From NCBI GenBank assembly GCA_017404335.1, contig JAFRCN010000004.1, positions 1-64,000 on the forward strand: DNA of 64,000 nt, written 5' to 3'. The notes beneath the pieces are model-generated. The model saw only the letters and a list, made by a program, of their open reading frames with translations, was not told the DNA's origin and searched no databases. Made by a program: the position numbers and the translations under genes. This document shows, one piece after another, positions 15,026-24,042 of the stretch. Every line of letters begins with the position of its first letter. Within the stretch, counting starts at the first letter, position 1. Source of the DNA: Candidatus Saccharimonadota bacterium. Lineage in GTDB: Bacteria > Patescibacteriota > Saccharimonadia > Saccharimonadales > Saccharimonadaceae.

Positions 15026-17071
15026 ATGAATTCGATTTTTGAGGGGCTAAACGAGAGACAGAGGGAGGCGGTCGAGACGCTGGAGGGGCCGGTGTTGATT
15101 CTCGCGGGGGCGGGGAGCGGGAAGACCAAAACTTTGACGCATCGGATTGCGAATTTAATCGCGCACGGGGTTTCGCCGTATAATATCCTCGCGGTGACGT
15201 TTACCAATAAGGCAGCGAATGAAATGCGAACGCGGTTGTGGTCGCTCATACATACAACTAAACCTACTGATCAGCCGCCGCGGTCATTTATGCCTTATAT
15301 GGGGACGTTTCACGGGATTGCGGTAAGGATTCTAAGGCAAGAGGCGGAAGCGGCGGGACTAGACCGGAATTTTGTGATTTACGATATGGACGACCAGGTT
15401 TCGCTGATTCGGAGAATTATACGAGAATTGAAATTTTCTGACGATAAAAATTTGAAGCCGAAGTCGGTGCAGTCGATTATCTCGAGTGAAAAAAATCAGG
15501 GAAATACACCGGAAGATTACGAAGCGAGGGCATTTTATCCGAACCAAAAGAAAATTACGAAGATTTTTTATGCTTACGAGAAGGAAAAGTCGCGGTCGGG
15601 GGCGCTGGATTTCGACGATTTATTGTTGAAAGAATTAGAGCTTTTAAAAAATAATCCAGAAGTTCGGAAAAAGTGGCAAGATAAGTTCGAGCATATTTTG
15701 ATTGACGAATACCAGGATACGAATATTGTGCAATATAATATAGTGCGGCTTTTGGTGAACGAAAAGCGGAATATTTGCGTGGTGGGGGATGATTGGCAGT
15801 CAATTTATTCTTGGCGAGGGGCGGATTTTCGGAATATTTTACATTTCGAGGCGGATTTTCCGGGTGCGAAGGTGATAAAACTCGAACAGAATTACCGTTC
15901 GACAGGAAACATTCTCGAGGCGTCGCAGAAAATTATTAACCATAATAAGACGCGGACGGAGAAAAGTCTGTTTACGGATTTTGGGAAGGGGGAGCCGGTT
16001 GAAATTGAATCTTTGAGGGACGAGACGGAAGAGGCGAGGTTCGTCGCGCGGACGATTGTAAGGCTTCAGAAGGCGGGTTTTTCAGATTATTCGGATTTTG
16101 CGATTTTATATCGGACGAATGCGCAGTCGTATAATTTTGAAAAAGTGTTTATTAACGCTGGGATTCCGTACAAGATTATCGGCGGGGTGAGGTTTTATGA
16201 TCGGAAGGAAGTAAAGGATGTGCTTGCGATTCTGCGTTTGGTAGTTAACCAGCGGGATAAGGTGAGTTTAGAGCGAGTGATGCGTAACGTTTTGTCGGGG
16301 CTAGGGGAAGTTTCGATTACGAAGGTCGTAATGGCTTTGGATGCGATAGCTAATGAGGAGAAGCCTTTAGAGGATGATTCGTTGATAGATGCTCTAAAGA
16401 CGGCGAAAGCGAAGAATGGGTTGATGAAATTAGTTGGTTTTATTCGAGGCTTAGATGAGAGTGAAAATCCAGGCGAGATAGTGCGAAATATTGTTGAGCA
16501 TTTTAATTTTAGAGCTTTAACGGACGACGGGACGCCGGTGGCGGAGGATAGGATGCGAAACCTGGAGGTCTTAGCTTCGACAGCTTCGGAATATGATAGT
16601 TTAGAGGAGTTTTTGGCGGATGCGTCTTTGATGTCGAGTGCGGACGAAGCTGCGGCGAAAAACGCGGTGACTTTGATGACGATGCATGCGGCGAAGGGGC
16701 TCGAGTTTCCGGTAGTGTTTTTGGTCGGGATGGAGGAGGGGCTATTTCCGAGTGGAAGGTGCGCGGAAGACGAGGCGGAGTTAGAGGAGGAGCGAAGACT
16801 AGCTTACGTCGGGATGACGCGGGCGATGCGGAGACTGTTTTTAACCTATGCGGTGTCGAGGATGTCGTTTGGAAGTCGGAATTATTCGATGCCGTCGAGG
16901 TTTTTGACGGAGCTTGGGTATAATCCGTACGGGTCGTCGGGGTACGGTGGGGGATCTGGCGGTTTTCGAGACGAAGACGGAGATGGGTTTACGGATTATA
17001 ATGACGGATTTGACGATTTTTCGGAGGAGGATTTTGATCCGTTTCCGGACGACGTGCCGATTTTTGAATAA
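15026..17071 (+). CDS. UvrD/PcrA-type 3'-5' DNA helicase
   Basis: A 681-residue superfamily 1 helicase. Motif Q LNERQREAVE and Walker A GAGSGKTKTLTHRI are near the N-terminus, followed by TFTNKAANEM (Ia), DEYQDTN (II), GDDWQSIYSWRGA (III), LEQNYRS (IV), TMHAAKGLEFPVVFL (V) and YVGMTRA (VI). The C-terminal tail is rich in glycine and acidic residues. It serves DNA repair and removal of protein-DNA blocks. The earlier in-frame ATG at 15008 lies upstream of the -10 box, so 15026 is preferred. pcrA and uvrD cannot be separated from sequence alone. Confidence 0.95.
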   Translation: MNSIFEGLNERQREAVETLEGPVLILAGAGSGKTKTLTHRIANLIAHGVSPYNILAVTFTNKAANEMRTRLWSLIHTTKPTDQPPRSFMPYMGTFHGIAVRILRQEAEAAGLDRNFVIYDMDDQVSLIRRIIRELKFSDDKNLKPKSVQSIISSEKNQGNTPEDYEARAFYPNQKKITKIFYAYEKEKSRSGALDFDDLLLKELELLKNNPEVRKKWQDKFEHILIDEYQDTNIVQYNIVRLLVNEKRNICVVGDDWQSIYSWRGADFRNILHFEADFPGAKVIKLEQNYRSTGNILEASQKIINHNKTRTEKSLFTDFGKGEPVEIESLRDETEEARFVARTIVRLQKAGFSDYSDFAILYRTNAQSYNFEKVFINAGIPYKIIGGVRFYDRKEVKDVLAILRLVVNQRDKVSLERVMRNVLSGLGEVSITKVVMALDAIANEEKPLEDDSLIDALKTAKAKNGLMKLVGFIRGLDESENPGEIVRNIVEHFNFRALTDDGTPVAEDRMRNLEVLASTASEYDSLEEFLADASLMSSADEAAAKNAVTLMTMHAAKGLEFPVVFLVGMEEGLFPSGRCAEDEAELEEERRLAYVGMTRAMRRLFLTYAVSRMSFGSRNYSMPSRFLTELGYNPYGSSGYGGGSGGFRDEDGDGFTDYNDGFDDFSEEDFDPFPDDVPIFE

Positions 17072-17073
17072 TA

Positions 17074-17082
17074 TGCTAATAT
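17074..17082 (+). promoter_or_regulatory. Leaderless promoter of the first secretion block
   Basis: TGC-TAATAT ends six bases before the ATG at 17089. Confidence 0.65.
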
Positions 17083-17088
17083 ATAATT

Positions 17089-17697
17089 ATGGGACCGACA
17101 ATTGAAAGTAGATTTACTAGTGGGGCGCCAGATATGACCACGGGGACATCGGGGGCGAATTTGGGTGGGGGTGGATTAGCTCAACCTGGAGTAGGTTCTA
17201 GCTCAAGAAATAGATGGCTAATAATTACGGCAATTTCAAGCGCGCTTCTATTAGTTGTGGTTGCAATTCTTTTAGTAATGCTTTTGGGACGAGAGGAAAA
17301 AGTTTGTACCTATGAAGATGTCGTTGAAACTGTAGAAAAAGAAACTTCGCCGAGTGAAAACTGGAGAATATATGAGGACTTTATGTTTGATGTTCAAGAG
17401 GAGGCTTTGAGGGTCTATGCGGAAGCGATGACGAATGGGAAATTGGCGGAGGAAGGGGTCGAGACAATAAGGAGTTGGTCAGAAAAATATGCAGGGAAAT
17501 TTGGGGGAGAAGCGATAGATGAAACGACGGAGATTGTAGGGGTAGAAACATTTATGTTTTTAGATGAAGATGAGACTGTTTGGAGGATGATTGCGGGGAC
17601 GAGCGAGGGGTGTGTACGATTTGATTTTAGTACGGATTTTATGTTTTTGGAAAAATATAGTTTAACGGCGGGGAATTGCGATGAATTTCGTGAATAG
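17089..17697 (+). CDS. Small single-helix membrane protein, EGCxxFDF family
   Basis: 202 residues: a Gly/Thr/Ser-rich cytoplasmic tail, one membrane helix (about 42-65), and an exterior domain ending in EGCVRFDF...SLTAGNCDEF. The same ending, with paired cysteines, occurs in the proteins at 45343 and 46109-46672, so this is a paralogous family in the window. The last 17 bases overlap the next gene, a VirB2-like/metallo-beta-lactamase fusion, so the two are translated together. A partner, chaperone or immunity role is possible but unproven. The function is not recognised. Confidence 0.8.
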   Translation: MGPTIESRFTSGAPDMTTGTSGANLGGGGLAQPGVGSSSRNRWLIITAISSALLLVVVAILLVMLLGREEKVCTYEDVVETVEKETSPSENWRIYEDFMFDVQEEALRVYAEAMTNGKLAEEGVETIRSWSEKYAGKFGGEAIDETTEIVGVETFMFLDEDETVWRMIAGTSEGCVRFDFSTDFMFLEKYSLTAGNCDEFRE

Positions 17698-19039
17698 TGT
17701 TCTCGGAATTTTTGCAGAGGATAACTGTGTTTCTACGGCGCTTTTTGGAGAAGTTTGTGACGCTTGTAATGGGGGTGGTATTAATTTTGTGTTAATGTAT
17801 ACCATTGAGGCGATGATTTTCGGGATTGGAATTTTGGCGGTGATCGGGCTTTCGGTATTTGGGATTCAGTATTTAACGGCGGGGTCGAATTCGGGGCAGA
17901 CGGCGAAGGCGAAGGGCAGACTTAGGAATATGATTATTGGCGTGATTACCTATGTTGTATTGGTCGCGGGATTGCAGTTTTTGATGCCTGGAGGGATAAA
18001 AGGACTAGTTGTAACGACGGCGGATAAATGCCCGGAAAAGAAGACTACCGATATTACGGTCATTGAGCCTAAAGAGCGGGAAGATGACTTGAGTGGGAGT
18101 GGTTCTAGCGGAGGTTCTTCTGACGGTGGCCCTTCTGGTGGGAGTTCTTCTGGTGGAGATGAAGGTGAAGGTGGGACGGTTGAGCCGGCTAATGTAAAAG
18201 ATCGGCTGGAGGTGCATTTTATTTCGGCGGGTCATTATGACGATGTGATAATTTTACGAAATAAAAACGGGTCAATTTTAATAGATGGGGGGAGGATGAG
18301 CGCGGCGAGTTTAATAAACTACATAAAAGGGATTGGATTAACTAATATAGATTATATGATTGGGTCGCATATTGAAGAGGACCATGTTAGAGTTCAGCGA
18401 GATATTGCGAAGGAATTTTCGGTAAAGAAAGCGTTTTATCCGATTCAGCCGAGTAGTTGTTCGCCCTGGTGTAATTTAAACGGAAAGACACCGTTAGTCA
18501 AGGCGCAGCAGGCAGGGTTGAATATTTCGATTCCGGCTCCAGGAAGTACGCGATTTAATCTAGGTGATACGAATGTATACTTTATTGGTACCGATACGCA
18601 GACTTGGGGTAAAGATGCTAACTATTCTTCGATTGTAAACTTAGTCAAATATGGAAATACATCTTTTATGTTTACTGGGGACAAGGAAAATATTTGCAAT
18701 AATGATAATGTTTCGCTTTTGCATTCAGCAGCGGCAAAATTTGGGATTACGTCTTTAAAAGTGGATGTTTACAAATGGCCGCACCACGGGAATGCTGGGT
18801 GCACGAATAGAACGTTTTTAAGCGAGCTATCGCCGAAATACGTAATCATACCGAATGATAAGGCAAGTTGGGCAATTTGTAAGGAAGATAAGTGCAATGT
18901 TGCTAAGAGTGTTTGGGGGAGTAGGACGACTTGGCTAACTATGAAGGCTTATACTTATGTTGTTTTTGTTTCGGATGGAAAAACTGTTACGGTTGAATAT
19001 AATAAAGAGCCGTCATATTGGGCGAATTATTGGAAATAG
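17681..19039 (+). CDS. VirB2-like module fused to ComEC-type metallo-beta-lactamase domain
   Basis: 452 residues. The N-terminus carries NCVSTALFGEVCDACNG (15-31), two membrane helices (about 37-63 and 84-103) and LMPGG, the layout of TrbC/VirB2 pilin-like proteins of Saccharibacteria-type secretion loci. A Gly/Ser-rich linker (about 138-172) leads to a metallo-beta-lactamase fold with ILIDGG, a metal motif SHIEEDH (219-225), FMFTGDKE and KWPHHGN. The HxExDH form recalls the HxDxDH form of ComEC/Rec2 exonuclease domains. The domain should be outside the membrane, so extracellular DNA or phosphoester cleavage is a reasonable guess. Confidence 0.85.
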   Translation: MNFVNSVLGIFAEDNCVSTALFGEVCDACNGGGINFVLMYTIEAMIFGIGILAVIGLSVFGIQYLTAGSNSGQTAKAKGRLRNMIIGVITYVVLVAGLQFLMPGGIKGLVVTTADKCPEKKTTDITVIEPKEREDDLSGSGSSGGSSDGGPSGGSSSGGDEGEGGTVEPANVKDRLEVHFISAGHYDDVIILRNKNGSILIDGGRMSAASLINYIKGIGLTNIDYMIGSHIEEDHVRVQRDIAKEFSVKKAFYPIQPSSCSPWCNLNGKTPLVKAQQAGLNISIPAPGSTRFNLGDTNVYFIGTDTQTWGKDANYSSIVNLVKYGNTSFMFTGDKENICNNDNVSLLHSAAAKFGITSLKVDVYKWPHHGNAGCTNRTFLSELSPKYVIIPNDKASWAICKEDKCNVAKSVWGSRTTWLTMKAYTYVVFVSDGKTVTVEYNKEPSYWANYWK

Positions 19040-19071
19040 TTGTTTTAATCATTGCGGCGGGATTGCGGTTG

Positions 19072-19080
19072 TGGTAAAAT
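19072..19080 (+). promoter_or_regulatory. Leaderless promoter of the 19087 gene
   Basis: TGG-TAAAAT ends six bases before the ATG at 19087. Confidence 0.7.
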
Positions 19081-19086
19081 GGAAGT

Positions 19087-20049
19087 ATGTATCCAAATCA
19101 ACCTAATTTTGGCGGGCAGAATAATGCTGGTACGGGTGGGGCGCCGGGAGATTTTGGTGGCTTTGGAATGAGCGGAGGAGCGGGGACTCCAGGTATGAAT
19201 CCTAGTATGAATTCGGGTGGGGATATAGTTTTTACGTCGGCGGGGATTCCTGAGAAGAAAAGTAAGAAGAAGTTCATTATAATGGGGATTGTAGTTGGAG
19301 TTTTAGTGGTTTTGTTGGTGGTTTTGGCGTTAGTTTTTAGTCGTGGTGGCTCTGGCGGGTTGTTCGGAGGAGGAGCGCCGGCGGGATTTAATGAACTCCG
19401 GGAGTTTATTGAGAAAGGGGATGCGGAGACGCAGGCGCTGTTTGAGGATGGAGACGGTGAGGAGTCTAGCGACGAGGAGAACACTGAGGGTGATTCCGGA
19501 GAATCGGAGTATATTATGGCGATTAGGATTTCCGAGCAGGGAGAGACAGAGGTGCGGAAGTATTATGCGAAATTAGCGAAATTAGAACAGGAATTTTATA
19601 ATAAGTCGGCGACGAAGGTGGATTCGGAGCTTCTTGCGGAATACGGGAATGCGCTAAAGGTTTTACGGAATGCAATAAATTATTATGAGGCGAAGGAGGG
19701 GCTAATTTTGTCTTACGAGAATGGCGGGGAGAGCGGAGCGGAGGCGTATTTTGGCGAGAATATAAGTTGTAATAAGGATTCGGGGGATTTGAAAGATGTG
19801 TGTAGTTTGGAGGAGAAATATTATACAGCAGTTTTGACGGAGCATAAAGTTTATGCGGAGGCGGGGTGTTATAAAAATAATGAGTACGACACTATGTGTG
19901 TTAAAAATTATTATGGTGTAGTAGAATTTGAAATAAAAAGAGCCGAAGATGGTTATGCGCTGGAATTTTTAAACAGTATATATAATGGCAGCAAAGGATT
20001 ATCAATGAGCATTTTACAATTAAATATAGATATGGTGGAAGGAAAATGA
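19087..20049 (+). CDS. Membrane-anchored protein with Gly/Asn-rich tail
   Basis: 320 residues. Residues 1-58 are rich in Gly, Asn, Pro and Ser; a KKSKKKF stretch precedes one membrane helix (about 62-84). An acidic linker (about 118-142) leads to a helical exterior domain with a possible cysteine pair around SCNKDSGDLKDVC and another around GCYKNNEYDTMC. No family is recognised. The stop overlaps the start of the VirB6-like gene (ATGA), so it probably belongs to the same apparatus. Confidence 0.75.
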   Translation: MYPNQPNFGGQNNAGTGGAPGDFGGFGMSGGAGTPGMNPSMNSGGDIVFTSAGIPEKKSKKKFIIMGIVVGVLVVLLVVLALVFSRGGSGGLFGGGAPAGFNELREFIEKGDAETQALFEDGDGEESSDEENTEGDSGESEYIMAIRISEQGETEVRKYYAKLAKLEQEFYNKSATKVDSELLAEYGNALKVLRNAINYYEAKEGLILSYENGGESGAEAYFGENISCNKDSGDLKDVCSLEEKYYTAVLTEHKVYAEAGCYKNNEYDTMCVKNYYGVVEFEIKRAEDGYALEFLNSIYNGSKGLSMSILQLNIDMVEGK

Positions 20050-23000
20050 CGAAGGTATTTTACGGAAAAATAAGGGTAATGAGGCTTGTTTTGCTGATAT
20101 TTTCGTTTTTTGCGTTTGTAGGCGTTTTTATGGAAAATAATGTTAGCGCCGTTATAAAAGGTGAAGATAAGATTTATAAGCTAGCGATTTTGAAGGGTGT
20201 AAAAAAATGTTATGAATCGTTTGGGAAAAGCAAAGTCGCAGATTCCGTATATCAGTTTACCAATCTGTTCCCATGGGATGACGATAGCAATTTTGCTAAA
20301 TCTAATGCCAGCCACGTTTATATTCCGACAGGCATTGGTGGGAAATATAATAAACTTCAGGGCAGTCGGGAGCAAAAAAGCGACTTAAGTTGTAGGCAAG
20401 TTTTTGCGGGGTGGAAGTGGGACGCTGGAGATGAAGCAACTGGTTTATTTGGGACTAACGGCGCATTGGATGGCGGATTGTATAGACCAGTAGCTAGCTA
20501 CGCTGATGCAGGATATGTTCAGTCTAGTGATAGTTCTAGTGATAGTTCTAGTGATAGTTCTAGTGATAACCTCGATAATAGTTATGCAAAAATTAGCTTC
20601 GTGAGCGAACCGATAACGATAAGCATAGGAACGTATGAGTCTACAATCAGTGCTAGCGGTGAGATATATGCTGGATCGAAATTTAATAACAGTAATTTGA
20701 TAGATGGTAGTCCTATGGGTAGTGGAAAAATTTTTTATGAGGGTAAAATTACTATAAATACAACAAACGATGGCGGTGTTTATTATATTGAACCTGAGGC
20801 AGACGGGATTAATATTAAGATAAGCTCTGGAACTGGCGACAATGCTAATGTTTATTTGTGTGGAGATGCAAACGTTTCTAAGTCGACTTTTGCTGAATAC
20901 TTGACGGCGGGTGGTGTTGCCTGCGATGGTAGTGAAGAGAGGCTGCCGCTTGATACTATGATAGCTAATAAAATTAGTGGTATGTTACAAAAGCGGTTTT
21001 GTGAAGGAGACTCACTTTGTTTTGATAATAGTGGTTTAGCAGCAAAAGTTGAGGGGTATTCGGGGAGTGGCACGACGGAAGGTGGCGGTACGTATGTACC
21101 GATAAAAAATGTAAAAGGGGTTGCAGCTGGGAACATGCTTTATAATTTGGGGGTTGATGAAAATTTGCCAAATGCTGTACACGATATTGCTGGAACTGAT
21201 AAAAAGTATGTGGATTATTATTGGAGTGACAGTTTTACTTATTCGCTTTATTATTTATATCTTAATGAAATTATGACACGATACAACGGAGAGGCGCAGG
21301 GTACTATTTCGTTGGGTGGTAAGGATAAATGTGGTAGTGATAAAAGCGCATTGTTGGCGATGGAAGGAGTGAAATATGTTTTCAGAAATGCCAATTCGCA
21401 CTCTGATGGAATTCCGCAGTGGTGTGCAATAAACATTCTTGATAGTAAGTTGTCAGATGTTGAGGGGGAATATGTTTCGTACGTAAATCATAGTGATACT
21501 AATGGGGAGCTTGCTGGTGGTAAATTTGTGAAGGTTTTAGAGTGGTTTAAAAACGGTGCGTATACGAATATGGAGGATAATGATTTTGCAAATCTGAATT
21601 TGCAAGGTGATTATCTTGAGGGGGCGGCGGAGACGGAGCAGTCGACTGCGGCGGTAGACCAAGGGGAGAACGCGTCCGGGACGGCGGCGGCGACGTGCCA
21701 GAGTTCTGGTGGGGCGGGGGCGGTAGGTTGGATTGTTTGCCCGATTTTGGAGTGGATGGGTAATTCGGCGACGCATTTATATACGGATTATGTTGAGCCG
21801 AGATTAAAGATTAACCCTAAGCTATTCCAGACTTTAGAGAGCGGGAATGAGAACCCGACGCAAAATGCTTGGGGAACCTTCCAGACGATTGCAAATGTGG
21901 TGTTCATTATTCTGCTTCTCGTCGTAATCTTTTCGCAACTTACCGGAATCGGGATTGATAATTATGGCATTAAGCGGATTTTGCCGAAGTTGATAGTAGT
22001 TGCGATTTTGGTAAATTTGTCTTATCTCATTTGTGTGATTTGTGTTGATCTTTCGAATATTCTTGGTGGTAGTTTAAAGGGGCTATTTGATAGCCTTGGG
22101 GCTTCGTTGGGCGACATTGCGGTCGATACTGGTGTCGCAAGTACGCCAGTGCTTGGAAATGATAGCTGGATTCCGGTCGTATTGTTCGGCATACTGGTTA
22201 CGTTTATTATTGTCGGGGCGGCTTCGATTGTATTTAATCCGGCAATATTACTTACGTTATTGATTTCTGGGCTTGGGGTTGTGATTTCGGTGTTGTTCAT
22301 CTTTGTTTTGTTTGCAGTTAGGGAGGCGGCGATTGTGGTTTTGACTGTTGTGGCGCCGATTGCGTTTGTTTGTTATGCACTGCCTAATACGAAAAAGATG
22401 TTTGATAAATGGCTGAAGGCTTGGGAAGGGCTACTACTCGTTTATCCGATATGTGGGCTCCTAATTGGTGGTGGGGATTATATCTCTAGACTTCTGATTA
22501 CGGTAGAGGGAGCTGGAACTAACGAAACCGGATTTTTCCCGTTGATGACGGCGATGGTGGTCGGAATTGCTCCGATATTCTTTATTCCGTCGCTTCTTAA
22601 AGGTTCGTTCGCAGCGATGGGGAATATCGGAGCGAAAGTATCGGGAATTGGGAAGACGCTTGGAGGGAAGGCGACGGGTCGACTTGCGAATTCGGGGGTT
22701 AATAAGCGATTACAGCAAAGGGGGTCGGAACGTAGAACTAGAGTTCAAGCTGGAGTAGATAGGGATGGGAATATAAGGGAGTTAGGGAGATTTGGTCGAT
22801 TTGTACGCGGAGGAAGACACAATATTGCTTCATCTAGAGCACAATATCTAAGCAATCAAAAAACAAGGAATCGCGAGAATAGTTTGATGGGAGGAGGATT
22901 TGCGGCTGGTATTGCTGGAATTGAAGATGAAACACGGCTGCAGGCTAGTAGGGAACGAACAACGTTGGCGATGAATCAATATCGAGATATGGGCGCTGGC

Positions 23001-23981
23001 GAGATGCAACATGAATGGGAAGATGCATTTAGGAGTGGAGACACTAACCGTTTGGATGCTATAACAAATGTAATGAATAGTAGATTCGGAACTACAGCTG
23101 CGAATCTAATAGGTCAAAGTTTGAGTGGCATGAATGGTGTTGCAACTAACGCTAACTATCAAGCTTCGCTACGTTCTTTGCAACAAACAATGAATGATAA
23201 CTCTGCTTTTGCAAATAATATGAAGAATAAAGCTTCGGACGCTTTTCAGATGATTTCTGATGCGGGGACGCATTATGACGCTGCGACGGGGACGAGGACG
23301 TATGAGGATTTGAATTATTTTTCAGCGAATAATCCCGTGTCGACTGATATAAAGGATTGGTCGACGCAATCTACTGCAACGTTGCAACGAGCGATCACTA
23401 GTGGCAAGCTTGATAATGATATGATTCAACAGATATTAAATAGCAAAGATCCATCAATACAATCCGGTATACAGAGTGATGCCGGGAAAAGGAATCTACT
23501 GCAGGGGCAGCTATATCGTTCGCAGAATCCTACTGCTGCTGCAGGAATGTCGGATGACGCCGCCGCGCAAGCCTATCGTGATTCTGTGGCAAGTGCTGCT
23601 GATTGGAGTGGGCGCTCTACGGCTGATTTGCAAGCAGCAATATCTAGTGGGGCATTGTCTGATGATATGGTACAGAATATTGTAAATAGTTCAGATGAAA
23701 ATGTACGAACCAATCTATTGAATGATCCGAGCAAGCGCGATATGTTGCAGGCCCATGTTTGGAATCAACAACATGGTCCGGCTATCGGCCCGCCCCTAAA
23801 TGATGCTATGGCAGCGGAAAGGTTCCGTAATGCGCAAAATGCGCCAACGATTCGAAGTAGCGGTGCTTACAGTGATACGGCGACTGGTACGGTGGTACAG
23901 CTAAATGAGATGTCTGATGGCAGCTTCGTGAATGCTGCTGATGGCTCGCCTGTGGATATTACGAAGTATAGGAGACATTAG
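20046..23981 (+). CDS. VirB6/TrbL-like polytopic secretion protein
   Basis: 1,311 residues. A signal-like helix (about 13-33) is followed by a large exterior domain (about 35-590) with a Ser-Asp repeat and several cysteines. Residues about 610-860 contain six or more membrane helices (FIILLLVVIFSQ, LIVVAILVNLSYLICVI, VVLFGILVTFIIVGAA, then VREAAIVVLTVVAPIAFVCYALPNT), the arrangement of VirB6/TrbL channel components. The C-terminal 440 residues are Gln/Ser/Ala-rich and hydrophilic, with two related copies of a STxxLQxAIxSGxLxxDMxQxI motif (around 1125 and 1190). It is probably the inner-membrane channel of the secretion-like system; no VirB4 or VirD4 ATPase is in this window. Confidence 0.85.
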   Translation: MTKVFYGKIRVMRLVLLIFSFFAFVGVFMENNVSAVIKGEDKIYKLAILKGVKKCYESFGKSKVADSVYQFTNLFPWDDDSNFAKSNASHVYIPTGIGGKYNKLQGSREQKSDLSCRQVFAGWKWDAGDEATGLFGTNGALDGGLYRPVASYADAGYVQSSDSSSDSSSDSSSDNLDNSYAKISFVSEPITISIGTYESTISASGEIYAGSKFNNSNLIDGSPMGSGKIFYEGKITINTTNDGGVYYIEPEADGINIKISSGTGDNANVYLCGDANVSKSTFAEYLTAGGVACDGSEERLPLDTMIANKISGMLQKRFCEGDSLCFDNSGLAAKVEGYSGSGTTEGGGTYVPIKNVKGVAAGNMLYNLGVDENLPNAVHDIAGTDKKYVDYYWSDSFTYSLYYLYLNEIMTRYNGEAQGTISLGGKDKCGSDKSALLAMEGVKYVFRNANSHSDGIPQWCAINILDSKLSDVEGEYVSYVNHSDTNGELAGGKFVKVLEWFKNGAYTNMEDNDFANLNLQGDYLEGAAETEQSTAAVDQGENASGTAAATCQSSGGAGAVGWIVCPILEWMGNSATHLYTDYVEPRLKINPKLFQTLESGNENPTQNAWGTFQTIANVVFIILLLVVIFSQLTGIGIDNYGIKRILPKLIVVAILVNLSYLICVICVDLSNILGGSLKGLFDSLGASLGDIAVDTGVASTPVLGNDSWIPVVLFGILVTFIIVGAASIVFNPAILLTLLISGLGVVISVLFIFVLFAVREAAIVVLTVVAPIAFVCYALPNTKKMFDKWLKAWEGLLLVYPICGLLIGGGDYISRLLITVEGAGTNETGFFPLMTAMVVGIAPIFFIPSLLKGSFAAMGNIGAKVSGIGKTLGGKATGRLANSGVNKRLQQRGSERRTRVQAGVDRDGNIRELGRFGRFVRGGRHNIASSRAQYLSNQKTRNRENSLMGGGFAAGIAGIEDETRLQASRERTTLAMNQYRDMGAGEMQHEWEDAFRSGDTNRLDAITNVMNSRFGTTAANLIGQSLSGMNGVATNANYQASLRSLQQTMNDNSAFANNMKNKASDAFQMISDAGTHYDAATGTRTYEDLNYFSANNPVSTDIKDWSTQSTATLQRAITSGKLDNDMIQQILNSKDPSIQSGIQSDAGKRNLLQGQLYRSQNPTAAAGMSDDAAAQAYRDSVASAADWSGRSTADLQAAISSGALSDDMVQNIVNSSDENVRTNLLNDPSKRDMLQAHVWNQQHGPAIGPPLNDAMAAERFRNAQNAPTIRSSGAYSDTATGTVVQLNEMSDGSFVNAADGSPVDITKYRRH
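20523..20570 (+). repeat. 12-bp in-frame tandem repeat, four copies
   Basis: TCTAGTGATAGT repeated four times (last copy altered at two bases) encodes SSDS units in the exterior domain of the VirB6-like protein. Such perfect repeats can change copy number by slippage without shifting the frame. Confidence 0.85.
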
Positions 23982-24026
23982 GTATTAATGCCGGCGGGAT
24001 GTTGATTAGATAAAAAATTTCGCTTA

Positions 24027-24035
24027 TGGTATAAT
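24027..24035 (+). promoter_or_regulatory. Leaderless promoter of the 24043 gene
   Basis: TGG-TATAAT ends seven bases before the ATG at 24043. The in-frame ATG at 24034 overlaps the box and is rejected. Confidence 0.75.
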
Positions 24036-24042
24036 GAGAAGT

